NCBI GenBank assembly: GCA_003024985.2
Contig: PXIH01S0007028.1
From: Euperipatoides rowelli
Taxonomy: Eukaryota; Onychophora; Udeonychophora; Euonychophora; Peripatopsidae
DNA: 10,208 bases
Reading direction: 5' to 3' (one strand)
Of this stretch, positions 7,985 to 10,208 are shown piece after piece. Numbering within the stretch: the first letter of the stretch is position 1; every line of letters begins with the position of its first letter. The notes under the pieces were generated by a model. That model searched no databases. It saw only the letters and a list, made by a program, of their open reading frames with translations, and had not been told where the DNA came from. Made by a program: the position numbers and the translations under genes.

Positions 7985-9540
7985 TTGGTCTAAATTTCCT
8001 TTATGGAACCCAAAATAAATAATGAAGTGGAGAGAAGTCGTAATGTTTGTGGGAAGTAGAGAAAATAATTTTTAAATTAATCTAGTAACTAAGTTGTTCT
8101 AGTTGTTGTGCTGGTTCTGTTTCTTGGGTTGTGTAAAGTTGAGATTAATTTAATCGAGACGTAATGTATTGTAGTGTTGGGATTGAATGTTTCCGCTTTC
8201 CTTTCATTCTATGTCGTATTTCTTAATTTTGTTTCCTTTGCAAAGTTTAAGTGATGGGATGCATCTTATTGACGTGTGGTTTTGTCTTATTCCGTGGAAT
8301 CCGTGCATTGTTGTGTTTGATTTTTATTAAATGAGGATTTGGGTAAATAGTGGTTCGTGAAACAGCTATTTTTTTTGGGGGGTTAGATTACTATACAGTA
8401 AGCCCTGAATGCAGCATATTTGTTTTGGAGGAGTAGCGCATGGGTATGCCCGTGAACTTTTACGACAACCAAAAGATTTGGTTGTCAGTAAGTGTTGTTG
8501 CGCCGTCTCTGTAGTAAGGATCTTATTTGTGTCAGAAGTCTAAATCAATACTTCCGGTACAACCACAGAGAATGTGAAATTTTTATTTATTGTGAATTGA
8601 AAAGTATTGCAAATAAAATAAGATAGCCTATATAGTGATATGGAGATCTTTATTCTTATTGCTGGCGATTTGAATTAAAGTCGTAAAGATGAGTTTGGGG
8701 TGTGCAAAGCTGTTTTTCTTTTGCCAAATGGCAATTATTGTTCTGTTTGTAGTCAGAGTAGCAACAAATATTTGGCTGTTCATTTGTGTATCCACTTATT
8801 TAGTTGAAGTTATGATGCTTTGGCTGATGCTGTGTGTAGTAGTCTTGGCATGGTAACTAATTTGCATTTTTATGAAGAATTGTGTATCATTTTTTCATTA
8901 TGGTGATGAATGATATCTCAATATTATTATTTGTTTTGGTAATGTGTCAAGCAACTTGTGAGAAGGTCTACTCTATTCCTTTGGCAAATAATGTTAATAG
9001 GTGAGTTGAACAGTTTTTGAAAAAGATTCTTTTAATTAACTGAATAAGTTTTTTACTTAGGCTAGCTTTAGAGCTTTGCGATAATAGTAATATTTTGTCT
9101 AGTTTAAAAAAGTTTGGTGATGTTGTAAAACAGTACAGTCTTTTTAAACGGACAGTTTTAGAATTGTTGACAATGTAGAAATTAATGTTGTTTTCCTCAG
9201 AGTGTCGTAAGTTGAGAATTTTTTGAGATATATGTTATGTTGCTTTGGGAAATGACAAGTGTACTCGATTTATTAGTGAAGAGAATAGATTGATTACTAT
9301 AGACAGAGGTTGTTTTATTGATAACTGAGTTTATTTAGCGAATATAGTTAAGAGTAATTAAGTTTGAAATACTGTAATAAATTATCTTGTAACTTTTGTA
9401 ATGGTGCACTACGAGAATTAGTCAAAGTGATTTTAACGAGAGGGTTGAAATCTAGAAAGTTCAGTAATCCTAGTTTTTAAGGGAGAAAATGTTTTTATCA
9501 AAGTAGAGGAGTGAATGAGAAAGGTGAGCTAGAGTTTTTT
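7985..9540 (+). other. C-poor, G+T-rich domain of uncertain origin
   Basis: From about 7985 the plus strand becomes strongly C-poor while G stays moderate. In sampled lines C is about 7-10% against G at 17-28%, whereas 7500-7800 is richer in C than G. Many short open segments occur on the plus strand. One carries IAGDLN just before a TAA (8640-8678), with a possible SYDALAD further on in the same frame (from 8808), loosely resembling an APE-type LINE endonuclease. A different reading is mitochondrial-like DNA: 9387-9460 contains TTGTAACTTTTGTAATGG and later GAAATCTAGAAAG, reminiscent of a conserved stretch of animal 16S rRNA, and animal mtDNA is often strand-biased in this way. Neither is established. 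ORFs up to about 57 codons are expected by chance here. Confidence 0.3.
8436..8503 (+). repeat. Two hairpins inside a short closing stem
   Basis: GACAACCAAA (8464-8473) and TTTGGTTGTC (8477-8486) form a perfect 10-bp stem with a 3-nt loop. Before it CATGGG (8439-8444) pairs with CCCGTG (8449-8454), with one wobble. GCGCA (8436-8440) could instead close with TGCGC (8499-8503). The fold does not match a tRNA: the stem lengths are wrong and there is no T-loop. This is the most GC-rich patch of the C-poor domain. Confidence 0.5.
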
Positions 9541-10114
9541 TAAATAAACCTTAACTGGTTTTAAAATTTTATTGTTCTTACGAATTTATGACACATACTT
9601 TACAGTGTGGCATAAGCTAAAGAAATTATAAATACTGTATATTTAAAGTTTTTAAATGCTAAAAGTACACGGTTTGTTGATAAAATGATAAATTGTTTAC
9701 TGGATAGAAAAGGTTGTTAATAATAACAGAAATTATATAGTGATATAGATATAATAGTTACATAGAGTACCAACATTTAAGAGTTTCTGTTTGGTAAAGT
9801 GGTATTGGTCTTATATGTTTATTCTAGAAAAAAAAATGTTATAAAATCAATATTGTTTTACAAAAGGTAGGGTCATTGGTTTGTATAATGTTGGATCAAT
9901 TGTTGCTTTTGTTATTGAAATGCAATAATAAATTTTTAATGAAGTGATGAATTCAGTTTGAGAGATTTTTTTAATGATTTAAATGAATGATATAAATAAT
10001 TTTAATTTTGAGTTATTGAAATTGATTAAATTTTAATAAATGATATATTGTAAATATTTATAATACTTTCCAAGATAAATGTAGTTATAGCTTCACCGAA
10101 AGATGGGGGGCTAT
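9541..10114. other. AT-rich intronic stretch
   Basis: C remains scarce, but A and T dominate. I see no coding sequence, RNA gene or long repeat. A G6 run (10105-10110) lies just before the tandem repeat. Confidence 0.5.
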
Positions 10115-10208
10115 GTGGATTTCTATATACAAAAGATAGAAATCTACAGAATGAAATATTATTTCATTCTGTGGATTTCTATATACAAAAGATAGAAATC
10201 TACAGAAT
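10115..10208. repeat. 56-bp tandem repeat made of nested palindromes, cut by the window edge
   Basis: One full unit (10115-10170) is followed by 38 bases of an identical second unit (10171-10208). Each unit holds GATTTCTAT and ATAGAAATC around the 9-nt loop ATACAAAAG (10118-10144; second copy 10174-10200). The units are joined by ACAGAAT-GAAAT, ATT and ATTTCATTCTGT, another 12-bp dyad. In the second copy the arms reach outward to 17 pairs with one wobble (left arm ending at 10182, right arm 10192-10208) and may go on beyond the edge. The core recurs at 6677-6725. This is a satellite or the tandem core of a mobile element. Confidence 0.85.

Larger units (their letters stand above)
5348..10208 (+). 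other. Downstream intron (partial, phase 0) with repeat-rich content
   Basis: From the donor to the window edge I found no exon that continues the CECR2-like protein in phase 0. This places at least 4.9 kb of intron here, unless transcription ends early at the alternative terminal exon described at 5475-5640. Most of the window's palindromes, the promoter-like cassette and the C-poor domain lie inside it. The gene could also end within this interval; the sequence alone cannot settle that. Confidence 0.5.

Noticed and set aside
8689-8856. 55-codon hydrophobic ORF in the C-poor domain
   Set aside because: G+T-rich sequence yields leucine/valine/cysteine-rich frames by itself. It may belong to a relic in another frame, but is not a credible gene.
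8640-8890. LINE endonuclease gene
   Set aside because: The GDLN motif and a possible SYD motif lie in one frame, but the spacing is short for the family and stops intervene, so there is not enough for an annotation.
9387-9535. 16S rRNA gene fragment
   Set aside because: A few conserved-looking bases are present, but the expected upstream conserved block (AGTACC...AGGGAA) is missing, so I left it as one hypothesis and did not annotate it as rRNA.
1-10208. tRNA genes, CRISPR arrays, bacterial operons
   Set aside because: No B-box (GGTTCRANNCC) with cloverleaf was found, and there are no spaced direct-repeat arrays or gene-dense organisation. The only tandem array is the palindromic 56-bp repeat, which has no spacers.

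Overview
This window looks like a stretch of an invertebrate animal nuclear genome. It is very AT-rich (about 30% GC by eye), full of homopolymer runs, and has almost no long open frame. Coding sequence appears as one short internal exon with textbook GT-AG splice sites. Nothing points to a bacterium, phage or organelle as the main content. A relic resembling the Mutator-like transposases common in molluscs, cnidarians and arthropods fits an invertebrate host; a mollusc or similar lophotrochozoan is only a guess.

The anchor is a 188-nt plus-strand exon at 5160-5347. It encodes about 62 residues resembling the segment just after the DDT domain of CECR2-type chromatin-remodelling proteins. Everything to its left (1-5159) and most or all of what lies to its right (5348-10208) is best read as intron of that gene. 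A plausible alternative terminal exon with its own poly(A) signal sits just downstream (5477 to about 5640).

The left intron holds a decayed minus-strand copy of the C-terminal end of a Mutator-like transposase (3219-3480), broken by one apparent indel at a six-base homopolymer. It also holds a minus-strand AATAAA-plus-poly(A) signature (2002-2029), a small cluster of regulatory-type motifs (438-474) and several perfect inverted repeats.

The right intron is richer. It has a 14-bp perfect hairpin (5890-5926), a row of inverted repeats (6677-6784), and a TATA/CCAAT/RFX-type promoter-like cassette (7226-7290) followed by a short frame-broken ORF (7526-7751). A long C-poor, G+T-skewed domain of uncertain origin follows (about 7985-9540). 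At the right edge there is a 56-bp tandem repeat built of nested palindromes (10115-10208), whose core also occurs at 6677-6725.

No complete gene, tRNA, CRISPR array or clearly new biological system is visible. The most useful leads are the hairpin repeat family, the promoter-plus-ORF cassette and the C-poor domain. All could be remnants of mobile elements that landed in this intron.
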